Position numbers and translations under genes: made by a program. Positions 45,796 to 59,945 of a stretch of DNA of 64,000 nucleotides are shown one piece after another; within the stretch, counting starts at the first letter, position 1, and each line of letters opens with the position of its first letter. Under the pieces are notes generated by a model, which saw only the letters and a list, made by a program, of their open reading frames with translations, had not been told where the DNA came from and did not search any database. The stretch comes from Rhea pennata (taxonomy: Eukaryota; Chordata; Aves; Rheiformes; Rheidae), in contig NC_084663.1 of the NCBI RefSeq assembly GCF_028389875.1, positions 94,905,265-94,969,264 of the forward strand. The letters are read 5' to 3'.

Positions 45796-46156
45796 TGTCG
45801 CGAAGAAAATGAGACATCACCGCACATTCAATGTGAATGCTAGAGAATGTCCAACTTTATTGTGCAAGAGGTCATACTTATAAGCTGCAATCAAGCTGCA
45901 ATGTTTGTGTAAAATCACGTGAGAGCATATAACAGCATAGTTGGCAAGTACCCAGGGAGAGTACGAGAGCTCATTAAAAAGTTCACTAAAACAAATCAGA
46001 AGCCGCTTATCCTTCCAGAACTCCTCCATATCCTGTCTCACGTCTTGTTCTGGTTTCTCGAGAAGGTCAACAGAAATTCCCATACATGTACATTTCCATC
46101 ACATCTGTCTTTATACCACAATTCTTCTGTTTCACTTGAGACAAGAAAATCCCACA
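45796..46156 (-). repeat. 5' LTR of the provirus
   Basis: A 361-base LTR with the same TG...CA ends, TATA-like box and AATAAA (45856-45861 as TTTATT on the + strand) as the 3' copy. Its outer end abuts the satellite with no spacer. Confidence 0.95.
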
Positions 46157-49100
46157 GAAAACAATAGAAGACAATAGCACACAACAGAGCAAGATGGAAC
46201 ACAATAGCAAGATAGAACACAATAGCACAAGATGGAACAGAATAGCGTAGAATAGCACGAGATGGAAGACAATAGCACACAATAGTGCAAGATGGAACAC
46301 AATAGCAAAAGGAAAACAATAGCACACAATAGCACACAATAGCGCAAGATGGAATACAATAATGAGAGGAAAACAATAGCAGACAATAGGACACAATCGT
46401 GCAAGATGGTACACAATAGCAAGATGGAACACAATAGCACAAGATGGAACACAATAGCGCACAATAGCGCAAGATGGAACACAATAGCAAAAGGAAAATA
46501 ATAGAAGACAATAGCAGACAATAGAGAAAGATGGAACACGAGAGCAAGATGGAACAGAATAGCGCGAGACTGAACACAATAGCGCACAATAGCGCAAGAT
46601 GGAAAACAATAGCACACAATAGTACAAGATGGAACACAATAGCGAAAGGGAAATAATAGCACACAATAGCGCAATATGGAACACAATAGCGCAAGATGGA
46701 ACAGAATAGCGCAAGATGGAACACAATAGCAAAAGGAAAACAATAGCACACAAAAGCACACAAAAGCGCAAGATGGAACACAATAGCGAAAAAAAACAAT
46801 AGCACACAGTAGCACACAATATAGCAAGATCGAACACAATAGCGAAAGGAAAACAATAGAAGTCAATAGCACACCATACAGCAAGATGGAACACAATAGC
46901 GAAAGGAAAAAAATAGCACACAATTGCACATAATAGCGCAAGATGGAACACCATAGCGCACAATAGTGCAAGATGGAACACAATAGCGAAAGGAAAACAA
47001 TAGCACACGACCACACAATAGAACAAGATGGAACACAATAGCGAAAGGGAAACAATAGCACACAATAGCACACAATAGCGCAAGATGGAATACAATAACG
47101 AGAGGAAAACAATAGCAGGCAATAGGACACAATCGTGCAAGATGGCACACAATAGCAAGATGGAACACAATAGCGCAAGATGGAACACAATAGCGCACAA
47201 TAGCGCAAGATGGAACACAATAGCAAAAGGAAAATAATAGCACACAATTGCACATAATAGCGCAAGATGGAACACAATAGTGAAAGGAAAACAATAGCAG
47301 ACAAGAGCACACAATAGAGTAAGATGGAACACAATAGAAGACAATAGTGCACAATAGCGCAAGATGGAACACAATAGCGTATAATAGCGCAAGACGGAAC
47401 ACAATAGTGAAAGGAAAACAATACCGCAAAATAGCACACAATACAGCAAGATGGAACACAATAACGAAAGGAAAACAATAGAAGACAATAGGACACAATA
47501 GCGCAAGATGGAACACAATAGCAAGATGGAACACAATAGCGCACAATAGCGCAAGATGGAAAACAATAGCACACAATAGTGCAAGATGGAACAAAATAGT
47601 GAAAGGAAAACAATAGCGCAAAATAGCGCAGTATGGAACACAATAGCGCAAGATGGAACACAATAGCGCAAGATGGAACACAGTAGCGAAAGGAAAACAA
47701 TAGCACACAAAAGCACATAATAGTGCAAGATGGAACACAGTAGCGCAAGATGGCACAGAATAGCACACAACAGCGCAAGATGGAACACATTAGCGAAAGG
47801 AAAACAATACAAGTCAATAGCACACAACAAAGCAAGATCGAACACAATAGCGAAAGGAAAACAATAGAAGTCAATAGCACACAATACAGCAAGAATGAAC
47901 ACAATAGCGCGAGATGGAACAGAATAGCGCACAATAGCGCAAGATGGAATACAATAATGTACAATAGTACAAGATCGAACGCAATAGCACAACATGGAAC
48001 ACAACTGCACAAGATGGAACACAATAGCACACAATAGTGGAAGATAGAACACAATAGCGAACAATAGCACAAGATGGACAACAATAGCGCAAAATAGCGC
48101 AAGACGGAACACAATAGCACACAATAGTGCAAAATGGAAAACAATAGCGAAAGGAAAACAATAGTACACAATTGCGCGAGATGGAACACAATAGCGCAAG
48201 ATGGCACACAATAACGAAAAATAGCGCAAGATGGAAAACAATAGTGAAAGGAAAACAATAGCACACAAGAGCACACTATAGAGCAATATGGAGCACAATA
48301 GTGAAACGAAAACAATAGCACAGAGGAGCACACAATAGAGCAAGATGGAACACAATAGTGCAAGATGGATCACAATAAAGGACAATAGCACAGAATAGAG
48401 CGAGATGGAACACAATAGGGAGAGGAAAACAATAGCAAACAATAGCGCAAGGTGGAACACAATACAGAAAGGAAAACAATAGCACACAATAGCACACAAT
48501 AGAGCAAGATGGAACACAACAGGGCAAAGTGAAATACAATAGCGTAAGATGGCACACAATAGCGCACAACAGCGCAAGATGGAACACAATAGAGAAAGGA
48601 GAACGATAGCATACAATAGCACACAACAGAGGAAGACAGAACACAATAGCGAAACAAAAACAATAGAAGACAATCGCACAAAATAGAGCAAGATGGAACA
48701 AAACAGTGAAAGGAAAATAGCAGAAGATAATAGCACACAATAGCGCAAGAAGGAACAAAATAGCGCAGAATAGCGCAAATTGGAACACAGTAGCGCACAA
48801 TAGCGCAATATGGAACACAATAGCGAAAGGAGAACAATAGCACACAACAGCAAGACGGAACACAATAGCGAAACGAAAACAGTAGAAGACAATAGCACAA
48901 AATAGAGCAAGATGGAACACAATAGTGCAAGATGGAACACAATAGCGCATGGTAGCGGAAGATGGAACACAATAGCACACAATAGCTCAAGATGGAACAC
49001 AATAGCGAAATTAGAACAATAGCACACAATAGCAGACAACAGAGGAAGATCAAGGAAATCAATACCACACAAAAGCACACAATAGCGCAAGATGGAACAC

Positions 49101-52100
49101 AATAGCACAAGATGGAACACAATAGCGAAAGGAAAACAATAGCACACAAGAGCACACAGCGCAAGATGGAACAGAATAGTGGAAGATGGAACACAATAGT
49201 GCAAGATGGAACACAACAGCACAGAATAGCGCAAGATGGAACACAAGAGCACACAGTAGCGCAAGATGGACTACAATAGTGCACAATTGTGCAAGATGGA
49301 ACACAATAGTGAAAGATGGCAAACAATAGCGCAAGATGGAACATAATAGCATACAATAGCGCAAGATGGAATACAGTAGCGAAACACTAGCTCAAGATGG
49401 AACACAATAGCTCACAATAGTGCAACATAGAACAAAATAGCACAAGGAAAGCAATAGCACATAATAGCACACAATAGCGCAAGATGAAACACAATAGCAA
49501 GAGGAAAACAATAGAAGAGAATAGCACAGAATAGCACAAGATGGAATAAAATAGCACACAATACCACACAATAGCACAAAATAGCACACAATAGAGCAAG
49601 ATGGAACACAATAGCGAAAGGAAAACACTAGAACACCGTAGCACACAATAGCGCAAGATCGAACACAATAGCGCACAATAGTGCAACATAGAACACAATA
49701 GCACACAATAGCACAAGTTGGAACACAATAGCGCACAATAGCGCACAATAGCACACAATAGCACACAATAGAGCAATATGGAACACAACAGCGAAAGGAA
49801 AACAATAGCATACAATAGCACATAATAGCGGAAGGAAAACAATAGCAAGATGGAACACAATAGAGCAGGAAGGAACACAATAGTGCCCAATAACGCAAGA
49901 TGGAACACAATAGCACGAGATAGCGGAAGATGGAACACAACTGCGCAAGATGGAACAAAATGGTGCACAATATCGCAACATAGAACAAAATAGCGCAAGG
50001 AAAGCAATATCACATAATAGCATACAATACCGGAAGGAAAACAATAGCACACAATAGCGCGCAATAGCGCATGATGGACCACCATAGCGCAGAATAGTGC
50101 AAGATGGAACACATCTGCGCAAGATGGAACACAATAGCACACAGTAGTGCAATATGGAACACAATAGCGCAAGATGGACCACAATATGGCACAATAGCGC
50201 AAGATGGAATACAATAACACAAGACGGAACACAATAGCGCACAATAGCGTAACAGAGAACAAAATAGCGCAAAACAGAGCAAGATGGAACACAATAGTGA
50301 AAGGAAAACAGTAGCAGACAGTAGCATACAAGAGTGCAAGATGGAATACAATAGCGCAAGATGGAACACAAAAGCGCACAATAGTGCAAGATGGAACAAA
50401 ATAGCGAAAGGAAAACAATAGCGCAAGTTGGAACACAAAAGCAAAAGGAAAATGATAGAAGACAATAGCACACAATAGAGCAAGATGGAACACAATAGTG
50501 GAAGATGGAACACAGTAGCGCAAGATGGAAGACAATACCGAAAAGAAAACAATAGCACAGAACAGCACACAGTAGCGCAAGATGGAACACAATAGCGAAA
50601 GGAAAAGAATAGAAGACAATAGCATACAACAGAGCAAGATGGAACACAATAACGAAAGGAAAACAATAGTGCACAATAGAGCAAGCTGGAAAACAATAGC
50701 GAAAGGAAAATAGTAGAAGACAATAGCACACAATAGCAGAATATGGAATACAGTAGCGCACAATAGCGCAAGATGGAATACAGTAGTGAAAGGAGAACAA
50801 TAGCACACACTAGCACACAACAGAGCAAGATGGAACACAATAGGGAAAGGAAAATAGTAGAAGACAATAGCGCACAATAGCTTGAGATGGAACACAATAG
50901 CGAAAGGAGAATAATAGCACACAATAGCACACAACAGCGCAAGATGGAACACAATAGCGAAACGAAAACAATAGAAGACAATAGCACACAACAAAGAAGA
51001 TGGAATACAATAGCAAGATGGAACACAATAGCGCAAGATGGAACACAATAGCGCTGAATATTGCAAGATGGAAGACAATAGCGAAAGGAAAACAATACCA
51101 CACAACAGCACACAAGAGCGCAAGATGGAACAGAATACAAAGAAGGAACAGAATAGCGTAAGATGGAAAACATTTGGGCACAATAGCACACAATAGCATA
51201 CAATAGCACACAATAGAGCAATATGTAACAAAATAGCAGAAGGAAAACAATAGCACACAGTAGCACACAATAGCGCATGATGGAAAGCAATAGCGCAAGA
51301 TGGAACACAATAGCAAAAGGAAAAAAATGGCACAAGAGCACAATATAGAGCAAGATGGAACACAAGAGTGGAAGATGGAACACAGTAGCGCAAGATGGAA
51401 CGCAATAGCGAAAGGAAAACAATAGCACAGAATATAACACAATAGAGAAAGAAGGAACACAATAGCGAAAGGAAAGCAATAGCAAACAATAGCACAGAAT
51501 AGTGCAAGATGGAATACAATAGCATAAGATGCAACACAATAGCGAAAGGAAAACAATAGCACACAAGAGCACACAATAGAGCAAGATGGAACACAATAGC
51601 GAAAGGAAAATAGTGGAAGAGAATAGCACACAATAGCGCACAATAGTGCAAAATGGAACACAATAGCGAAAGGAGAACAATAGCACACAATAGCACACAA
51701 CAGAGGAAGATGGAACACAATAGCGAAACAAAAACAATAGCAGACAATAGGACACAATAGTGCAAGATGGAACACAATAGCAAAATGGAACACAATAGTG
51801 CAAGATGGAACACAATAACGCACAATATTGCAAGATGGAAGACAATAGCGCAAGATGGAACACAGTAGCGGAAGATGGAACACAATAGCACAGAGTAGCG
51901 CATGATGGAACACAATAGCGAAAGGAAAAAAGTAGCAGAGAATAGAGCAAGATGGAACACAATAGCAAAAGGAAAACAATAACACACAAAAGCACACAAT
52001 ACTGCAAGATGGAACAAAATAGTGCAAGATGGAACACAGTAGCGCAAGATGGAACACAATAGCGAAAGGAAAACAATAGAAGACAATAGCACACAATACA

Positions 52101-55100
52101 GCAAGATGGAACACAATAGCGAAATGGAAACAATAGCACACAATAGCGCAGAATAGCGCATACAACACAATAACTCACAGTAGCAAAAGATGGAACACAA
52201 TAGTGCAAAATGGACCACAATAGGGCACAATAGCGCAAGATGGAACACAATTGCGCACAACAGCGTAACATAGAACACAATAGCGCACTATAGTGCAAGA
52301 TGGAACAAAATAGCGAAAGGAAAACAATAGCACGCAAGAGCACACAATTGAGCAAGATGGAACACAATAGCGAAAGGAAAATAGTAGAAGAGAATAGCAC
52401 ACTATAGCGCAAGATGGAACACAATAGCGCAGAATAGCGCAAGTTGGAACACAATAGCGAAAGGAAAACAAATGCACACAATAGCACACAATAGCGCAAG
52501 ATGGAACACAATAGCGCACAATAGCGCAAAATGGAACACAATAGCAAAAGGAAAACAATAGCACACAATAGCACACAACAGAGGAAGATGGAACACAATA
52601 GCGAAACAAAAACAATAGTAAACAATAGGACACAATCAGGCAAGATGGAACACAATAGCAAAATGGAACACAACAGCGCAAGATGGAACACAATAGTGCA
52701 CAATATTGCAAGATGGAAGAGAATAGTGCAAGATGGAACACAGTAGCGCATGATGGAACACAATAGCGAAAGGAAAACAATAGCACACAGTAGCAGACAA
52801 ATGAGCAGATTGGAACACAATAGCGAAAGGAAAACAATAGAAGACAGTAGCACACAGTGGACCAAGATGGAACACAATAACACAAGATGGAACACAACAT
52901 AGCATGATGGAATACAATAGCGCACAATAGCCAAGATGGAACACAAGTGCGCAAGATGGAACACAACAGCACACAATAGAGCAAGATGGAACACAATAGC
53001 GAAAGCAAAACAGTAGCACACAACAGTACACAATAGCCCATGATGGAACACAGTAGCGCAAGATGGAACACAACAGCGAAAAAAAAACAATAGCACACAA
53101 TAGCACATAATAGCGGAAGGAAAAAAATAGCAAGATGGAACACAATAGAGCAGGAAGGAACACAATAGTGCCCAATAACGCAAGATGGAACACAACTGCG
53201 CAAGATGGAACAAAATGGTGCACAATAGCGCAAGACGGAACACAAGAGCGCAGAATAGCTTGAGATGGAACACAATAGCGAAAGGAAAACTATAGCACAC
53301 AGTAGCGCAAGCTGGAACACAATAGCGCAGAATAGGGGAAGATGGAAAACAATAGAACACAATAGTGCAAGATGGAACAGAATAGCGCAAAATGGAACAC
53401 AATAGCGAAAGGAAAACAATAGCACACAATAGCGCAAGATGGCACACAATACCGTAAGATGGCACACAATAGCGTACAATAGCGCAAGATGGAAAACAAT
53501 AGCGAAAGGAAAACAATAGCACACAAGAGCACACTATAGAGCAAGATGGAACACAATAGTGAAACGAAAACAATAGCACAGAGGAGCACACAATAGAGCA
53601 AGATGGAACACAATAGCAGAAGATGAATCACAATAGAAGACAATAGCACAGAATAGAGCGAGATGGAACACAATACCGAAAGGAAAAGAATAGCACACAA
53701 TAGCACACAATAGAGCAAGGTGGAACACAATAGCAAGATGGAACACAATAGCGCAAGATGGAAAACAATAGCGAAAGGAAAACAATAGCACACAATAGAG
53801 CAAAATGGAACACAATAGCGCAAAGTGGCACAGAATAGCGTAAGATGGAATACAACAGTGCACAACAGCACAAGATGGAACACAATAGCGAAACAAAAAC
53901 AGTAGAAGACAATAGCAGAAAATAGAGCAAGATGGAACACAATAGCGAAAGGAAAATAGTAGAAGACAATAGCACACAATAGCGCAAGATGGAACAAAAT
54001 AGCGCAAAATGGGACACAATAACGAAAGGAAAACAATAGCGCACAATAGAGCAAGATGGAACACAAAAGCGAAAGGAAAATAGTAGAAGACAATAGTACA
54101 CAATAGCAGAATATGGCACACAATAGCGCACAATAGCGCAAGATGGAACACAGTAGCGAAAGGAAAATAGTAGAGAACAATAGCACACAACAGAGGAAGA
54201 TGGAATACAACAGCAAGATGGAACAGAACAGCAAAAGGGAAATAGTAGAAGACAATAGAACACAATAGCGGAATATGGAACAAAATAGCACACAACAGAG
54301 CAAGATTGAACACAATAGTGAAAGGAAAAGAGTGGAAGACAATTTCGCACAATAGCGCAAGATAGAACACAATAGTGAAAGGAAAAGAATAGGACACAAT
54401 AGCATACAATAGAGCAAGATGGAACACAATAGCAAGATGGAACACAATAGCGCAAGCTGGAACACAATAGCGAAAGGAAAACAATAGCACATAAGAGCAC
54501 ACAATAGAGCAAGATGGAACACAATAATGAAAGGAAAATAGTAGAAGAGAATAGAACACAATAGCGCAAGCTGGAACACAATAGCGCAGAATAGGGGAAG
54601 ATGGCACACAATACCGTAAGATGGCACAGAATAGCGTACAATAGCGCAAGATGGAACACAATAGTGAAACGAAAACAATAGCACAGAGGAGCACACAATA
54701 GAGCAAGATGGAACACAATAGCAGAAGATGAATCACAATAGAAGACAATAGCACAGAATAGAGCGAGATGGAACACAATAGCGAGAGGAAAACAATAGCG
54801 AACAATAGCGCAAGATGGAACACAATAGCGCACAATAGTGCAAGATGGAACAAAATAGCGAAAGGAGAACAATAGCACACAATACCAAGACGGAACACAA
54901 TAGCGAAACAAAAACAGTAGAAGACAATAGCACAAAATAGAGCAAGATGGAAGACAATAGTGAAAGGATAACAATAGCACACAACAGCACAGAATATGGA
55001 ACACAATAGCACAAGATGGAACACAGTAGCGAAAGAAAAACAATAGCACACAAGAGCACACAATAGTGCAAGATGGAACACAGTAGTGCAGGATGGAACA

Positions 55101-56282
55101 CAATAGCGAAAGGAAAACAATAGCACAGAATAAAACACAATAGAGCAAGATGGAACACAATAGCGAAAGGAAAACAATAGAAGACAATAGCATACAATAG
55201 AGCAAGATGGAACACAATAACGAAAGGAAAACAATAGCACACAGTAGCACAGAATAGAGCAATATGGAACAAAGTAGGGAAAGGAAAACAATAGCACACT
55301 ATAGCACACAATAGCGCAAGATGGAATACAATAGCAAAAGGAAATCAATACCACAAAATAGCACACAATAGCGCATTATGGAACACAATAGCGCAAGATG
55401 GAACACAATAGCGAAAGGAAAACAATTGCACACAAGAGCACACAATAGTGCAAGATGGAACACAATAGTGGAAGATGGAACACAGTAGCGCAAGATGGAA
55501 CACAATAGCGAAAGGAAAACAATAGCACAGAATAAAACACAATAGCGCAAGATGGAAAACAATAGCGAAAGGAAAAGAATACCACAGAATAGCACACAAT
55601 AGAGCAAGATGGAACACAATAGCTAAAGGAGAACAATAGCAAACAATAGCACACAATAGAGCAATATGGAACAAAATAGCGAAAGGAAAATGATAGAAGA
55701 CAATAGCACACAATAGAGCAAGATTGAACAAAATAGTGAAAGGAAAACAGTAGCACACAATAGCACAGAAGATGGAACACAATAGCACAAGATGGAACAC
55801 AGTAGCGAAAGGAAAACAATAGCACACAAGAGCACACAATAGTGCAAGATCGAACAGAATAGTGCAAGATGGAATACAATAGCGAAAGGAAAACTATAGC
55901 ACACAGTAGCACAAGATGGAACACAATAGCGAAAGGAAAAAAATGGCAAACAATAGCACACAATAGTGCAAGATGGAATACAATAGCGAAAGGAAATCAA
56001 TACCACACAAAAGCACACAATAGCGCAAGATGGAACACAATAACACAAGATGGAACACAATAGCGAAAGGAAAGCAATAGCAGACAAGAGCACACAATAG
56101 TGGAAGATGAAACACAATAGCACAAGATGGAACACAATAGCGCACAATAGCACACAATAGCACACAATAGAGCAATATGGAACAAAATAGCAAAAGGAAA
56201 ACAGTAGCACACTATAGCACAGAATAGCGCAAGATGGAATACAATAGCGAAAGGAAATCAATACCACACAATAGCACACAAT

Positions 56283-56870
56283 ATCGCATGATGGAACACA
56301 ATAGCGCAAGATGGAAGACAATAGCGAAAGGAAAACAATTGCACACAAGAGCACACAATAGTGCAAGATGGAACACAATAGTGGAACATGGATCACGGTA
56401 GCGCAAGATAGAACACAATAGCGAAAGGAAAACAATAGCACACAAGAGCACACAATAGTGCAAGATGGAACACAATAGTGGAAGATGGAACACAGTAGCA
56501 CAAGATGGAAGACAATAGCAAAAGGAAAACAATAGCACACTATAGCACACAATAGCGCAAGATGGAATACAATAGCAAAAGGAAATCAATAGCACACAAT
56601 AGCACACAATATCGCATGATGGAACACAATAGCGCAAGATGGAAGACAATAGCGAAAGGAAAACAATAGCACACAAGAGCACACAATAGTGCAAGATGGA
56701 ACACAATAGTGGAAGATGGAACACAGTAGCACAAGATGGAAGACAATAGCAAAAGGAAAACAATAGCACACTATAGCACACAATAGCGCAAGATGGAATA
56801 CAATAGCAAAAGGAAATCAATAGCACACAATAGCACACAATATCGCATGATGGAACACAATAGCGCAAGA
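56283..56870 (+). repeat. higher-order repeat inside the satellite (231-base unit)
   Basis: The landmark ATCGCATGATGGAACACAAT occurs at 56283, 56611 and 56842. The last two are 231 bases apart with near-identical sequence between. The first interval is 328 bases because about 97 bases are internally duplicated. Confidence 0.8.
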
Positions 56871-57465
56871 TGGAAGACAATAGCGAAAGGAAAACAATAG
56901 CACAGAATAGCACACAATAGCGCAAGATGGAACACAATAGCGAAAGGAAAACAATAGCACACAATAGCACACAATAGCAGAAGGAAAACAATAGCAAGAT
57001 GGAACACAATTGAGCAGGAAGGAACACAATAGTGCGCAATGACACAAGATGGAACACATCTGCGCAAGATGGAACAAAATGGTGCACAATAGCGCAAGAT
57101 GGAACACAATAGCGCACAATAGCTTGAGATGGAACACAATAGCAAAAATAACACAACAGCACACAGTAGCACACAATTCAGCAAGATGGAACACAGTAGC
57201 GAAAGAAAAACAATAGCACACAATAGTACACAATGGCACAAGATGGAACACAATAGCACAAGATGGAACACAATAGCGAAAGGAAAACAACACACAACAG
57301 CACACTGAAGAGTAAGCTGGAACACAATAGCGAAAGGAAAATAGTAGAAGACAACAGCACACAATAGCAGAATATGGAATACAGTAGTGCACAATAGCGG
57401 AAGGTGGAACACAGTAGTGAAAGGAGAACAATAGCACACAGTAGCACACAACAGAGCAAGATGGA

Positions 57466-57600
57466 ACACAATAGCGAAAGGAAGATAGTAGAAGACAATA
57501 GCAGACAACAGAGCAAGATGGAACAGAATAGCGAAAGGAAGATAGTAGAAGACAATAGCACACAACAGAGCAAGATGGAACAGAATAGCGTAAGATGGAA
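57466..57600 (+). repeat. short tandem block inside the satellite (about 66 bases)
   Basis: The segment GAAAGGAAGATAGTAGAAGA with its surroundings is repeated twice in direct succession, with only small changes. Confidence 0.7.
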
Positions 57601-59137
57601 CACAAGAGCACACAATAGCGCAAGATGGAACACAATAGCACACAGTAGCACAAGATGGAACACAGTACGAAAGGAAAAAAATGGCACACAATAGCACAGA
57701 ATAGAGCAAGGCGGAATACAATAGCGCAAGATGGAACACAATAGCACACAGTAGCACAAGATGGAACACAGTAGCGAAAGGAAAACAATAGAAGACAGTA
57801 GCACACAATAGCGCAAGATGGAACACAATAACGCAAGATGGAACACAATAGCACACAACAGCGCAAGACGGAACACAATTGCACACAATAGCGGAAGACG
57901 GCACACAATTACACACAATAGAGCAAGACGGAACACAATAGCAAAAGGAAAAAAATAGCACACAATAGCGAAAGGAGAACAATAGCACACGAGGACACAG
58001 TAATTCAAGATGGAACACAATAGTGCAGGATGGAATACAATAGTGCAAGATTGAAAACAATAGCGCACAATAGCACACAATATGGCAAGATGGAATACAA
58101 TAGCGAAGTGAAAACAACAGAATACAATAGCACACAATAGCGCAAGATGAAACACAATAGCGCACAATAGCGCACAATAGATAACAATAGCACAAAATAG
58201 AGCAAGATGGAACACAATAGCGAAAGGAAAACAGTAGAAGACAACAGCACACAATAACGCAAGATGGAACAGAATAGCACAAGATGGAACACAATAGCGT
58301 GCAATAGCGCAAGATGGAACACAACAGCACACAATAGTGCAAGGAAAACAATAGCACACAATTTTGCAAGATGGAACAGAATAGCGGAAGATGGAACAGA
58401 ATAGCACAAGATGGAACACAAGAGCACACAATAGTGCCAGATGGAACACAATAGCGAAAGGAAAACAATAGCACACAATAGCGGAAGGAAAACAATAGCA
58501 CACAAAAGCACACAATAGCGCAAGATGGAACACAGTAGAGCAAAATGGAACACAATAGCGCACAATAGCGCAACATGGAACACAATAGCGAAAGGAAAAC
58601 AATAGAAGACAATAGTACACAATAGCGCAAGGTGGAACACAATAGCACACAGTAGCGCAAGATGGAACACAGTAGTGCAAGATGGAACACAAGAGCACAC
58701 AATAGCGCAAGATGGAACACGATAGCGAAAGGAAAACAATATCACAGAAGAGCACACTATAGAGCAAGATGGAACACAGTAGCGAAAGGAAAAGAGTAGA
58801 AGACAATAGCACACAATACAACAAGATGGAACACAATAACGAACGGAAAACAATAGCATACAATAGCACACAATAGCGCAAGATGGAACACAATAGCACA
58901 CAATAGTGCAAGATGGAAAACAATAGCGCACAATAGTGCAAATTGGAACACAATAGCGAAAGGAAAACTATAGAAGACAATAGAGCACAAAAGAAAAAGG
59001 AAATCAGAAAAACAGAAAAGAACATAAAAAAGAACACAACAGAACACAATGGAGAAAGGAAAACAATAGAATACAAACGAACACAAAAGAGTGGAACACA
59101 GTGGAAGACAGTGGAACACAAAAGAGAAAGGACCATC

Positions 59138-59945
59138 ACCATGTCTTTACCTCCAAGCCTCTGCTCCCAGCTCCTGAGCCATCCTCACAGCTGGCAGCTG
59201 GGCAGCAGCAGCAGTTATTCTCTCCCCACCTCTCTGCTCCACAGCCCTTGCATGGCCTGCCTTTCTTCAGGCCACCCAGAGCACACACCCACCGCAAGGC
59301 CAGTCCTCTCGCTCGGCCCCAACATCCTCACCCTGACACCAGCTTCCCCCACACAGCGCTCCCTGCCTTCCCACTGCTCTCCCACACAAAGGGCAATTCC
59401 CGCTCCACCCCTTCCCAAAAAGCCTCCATCCACCCATAGCAGGGCTCCAGGCAGGGGAGCCGTGGCCCCAGGTCCCCAGGCGCATTGCAGCCCTCTAGCT
59501 GCACTCGGACGCCAAATTCCTCCTCCTTGTCCCCAGGCTGCGCGCAGGAGCACACAGGCCTCCGAGACAGCTGCTCGCTTATGCCAGTTCCCAGAAAAAG
59601 TGTGAGAGTTTTCCCCATGCTCTTGGTCTCCAAGCACTTCCTTAGTTGCCTGCATACACTGCGGTGGGCTCCTCCGTGGCTGCTTTTCAGCACACCACCC
59701 GCCTCCTTCTCCTGGCCCTCCCACGCCATCACTTCCTCACTCTTCTGGGCGTCACCGGCTCCCCTCAGGCACCCTGCTTTTGGGCTCTCCTCACCAGCTC
59801 GGCCAGCTCCTGCATCCTCCACTCGGCGCATGGCCACAGTGTCCTCATGCATGAAGCGGGACTACGCACAGCCTTGGTCCCTCACTGCGTGAAGGGCTTG
59901 CCTTCAGGACCTGCAGCTGCTGCGAGCCCAGGCCCCTCTCAATTA
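59138..59945 (-). repeat. duplicon D3, copy 2 (inverted, split)
   Basis: Reverse complement of 35068-35245 in two pieces: 59797-59945 and 59138-59185. About 0.6 kb between them has no counterpart at 35 kb. It is either an insertion here or a deletion there. Open frames in this GC-rich piece are not supported as genes. Confidence 0.75.

Larger units (their letters stand above)
39422..46156 (-). mobile_element. endogenous retrovirus (betaretrovirus-like, env-deleted) on the - strand
   Basis: A provirus of about 6.7 kb with LTRs at both ends, a primer-binding site, gag, a dUTPase-protease frame, pol, a short env remnant and a polypurine tract, in that order on the - strand. A dUTPase fused before the protease and two successive -1 frame changes (gag to pro, pro to pol) are the betaretroviral arrangement. 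By eye the LTRs differ at roughly 27 of about 360 positions, so the insertion is not recent. Lesions: an in-frame TGA and a frameshift in gag, a TGA in pol and loss of most of env. The left flank (GGTAGC) and right flank (GAAAAC) do not form a target-site duplication. Confidence 0.95.
46157..59132 (+). repeat. 13-kb variable minisatellite built on CAATAG modules
   Basis: Nearly 13 kb made from a few short modules that all begin with CAATAG or a close variant: CAATAGCGCAAGATGGAACA (20 bases), CAATAGCGAAAGGAAAA (17) and CAATAGCACA (10). They occur in irregular order with point differences (CAATAGTGC, CAGTAGCG, AAAATAGTAGAAGA). The + strand is rich in A and poor in T. TTA, CTA and TCA are almost absent, so the - strand lacks stop codons in all frames for long stretches. 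Larger blocks are themselves repeated, for example a 231-base unit at 56.38-56.87 kb. The left edge is sharp at the LTR; the right edge decays over about 150 bases (58980-59132). I do not recognise it as a named avian satellite. Confidence 0.95.

Noticed and set aside
46038-59119. Very long - strand open frames, up to about 1190 codons, in overlapping frames
   Set aside because: They arise from a short-module satellite lacking stop triplets on one strand. The same peptide phrases occur in all three frames, which no single protein-coding selection would produce.
46157-59132. CRISPR-like array
   Set aside because: No constant repeat with unique spacers; the units are degenerate minisatellite modules in a vertebrate genome.
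59328-59852. 174-codon - strand open frame
   Set aside because: It begins within duplicon D3 and continues through sequence absent from the other copy; no family support.
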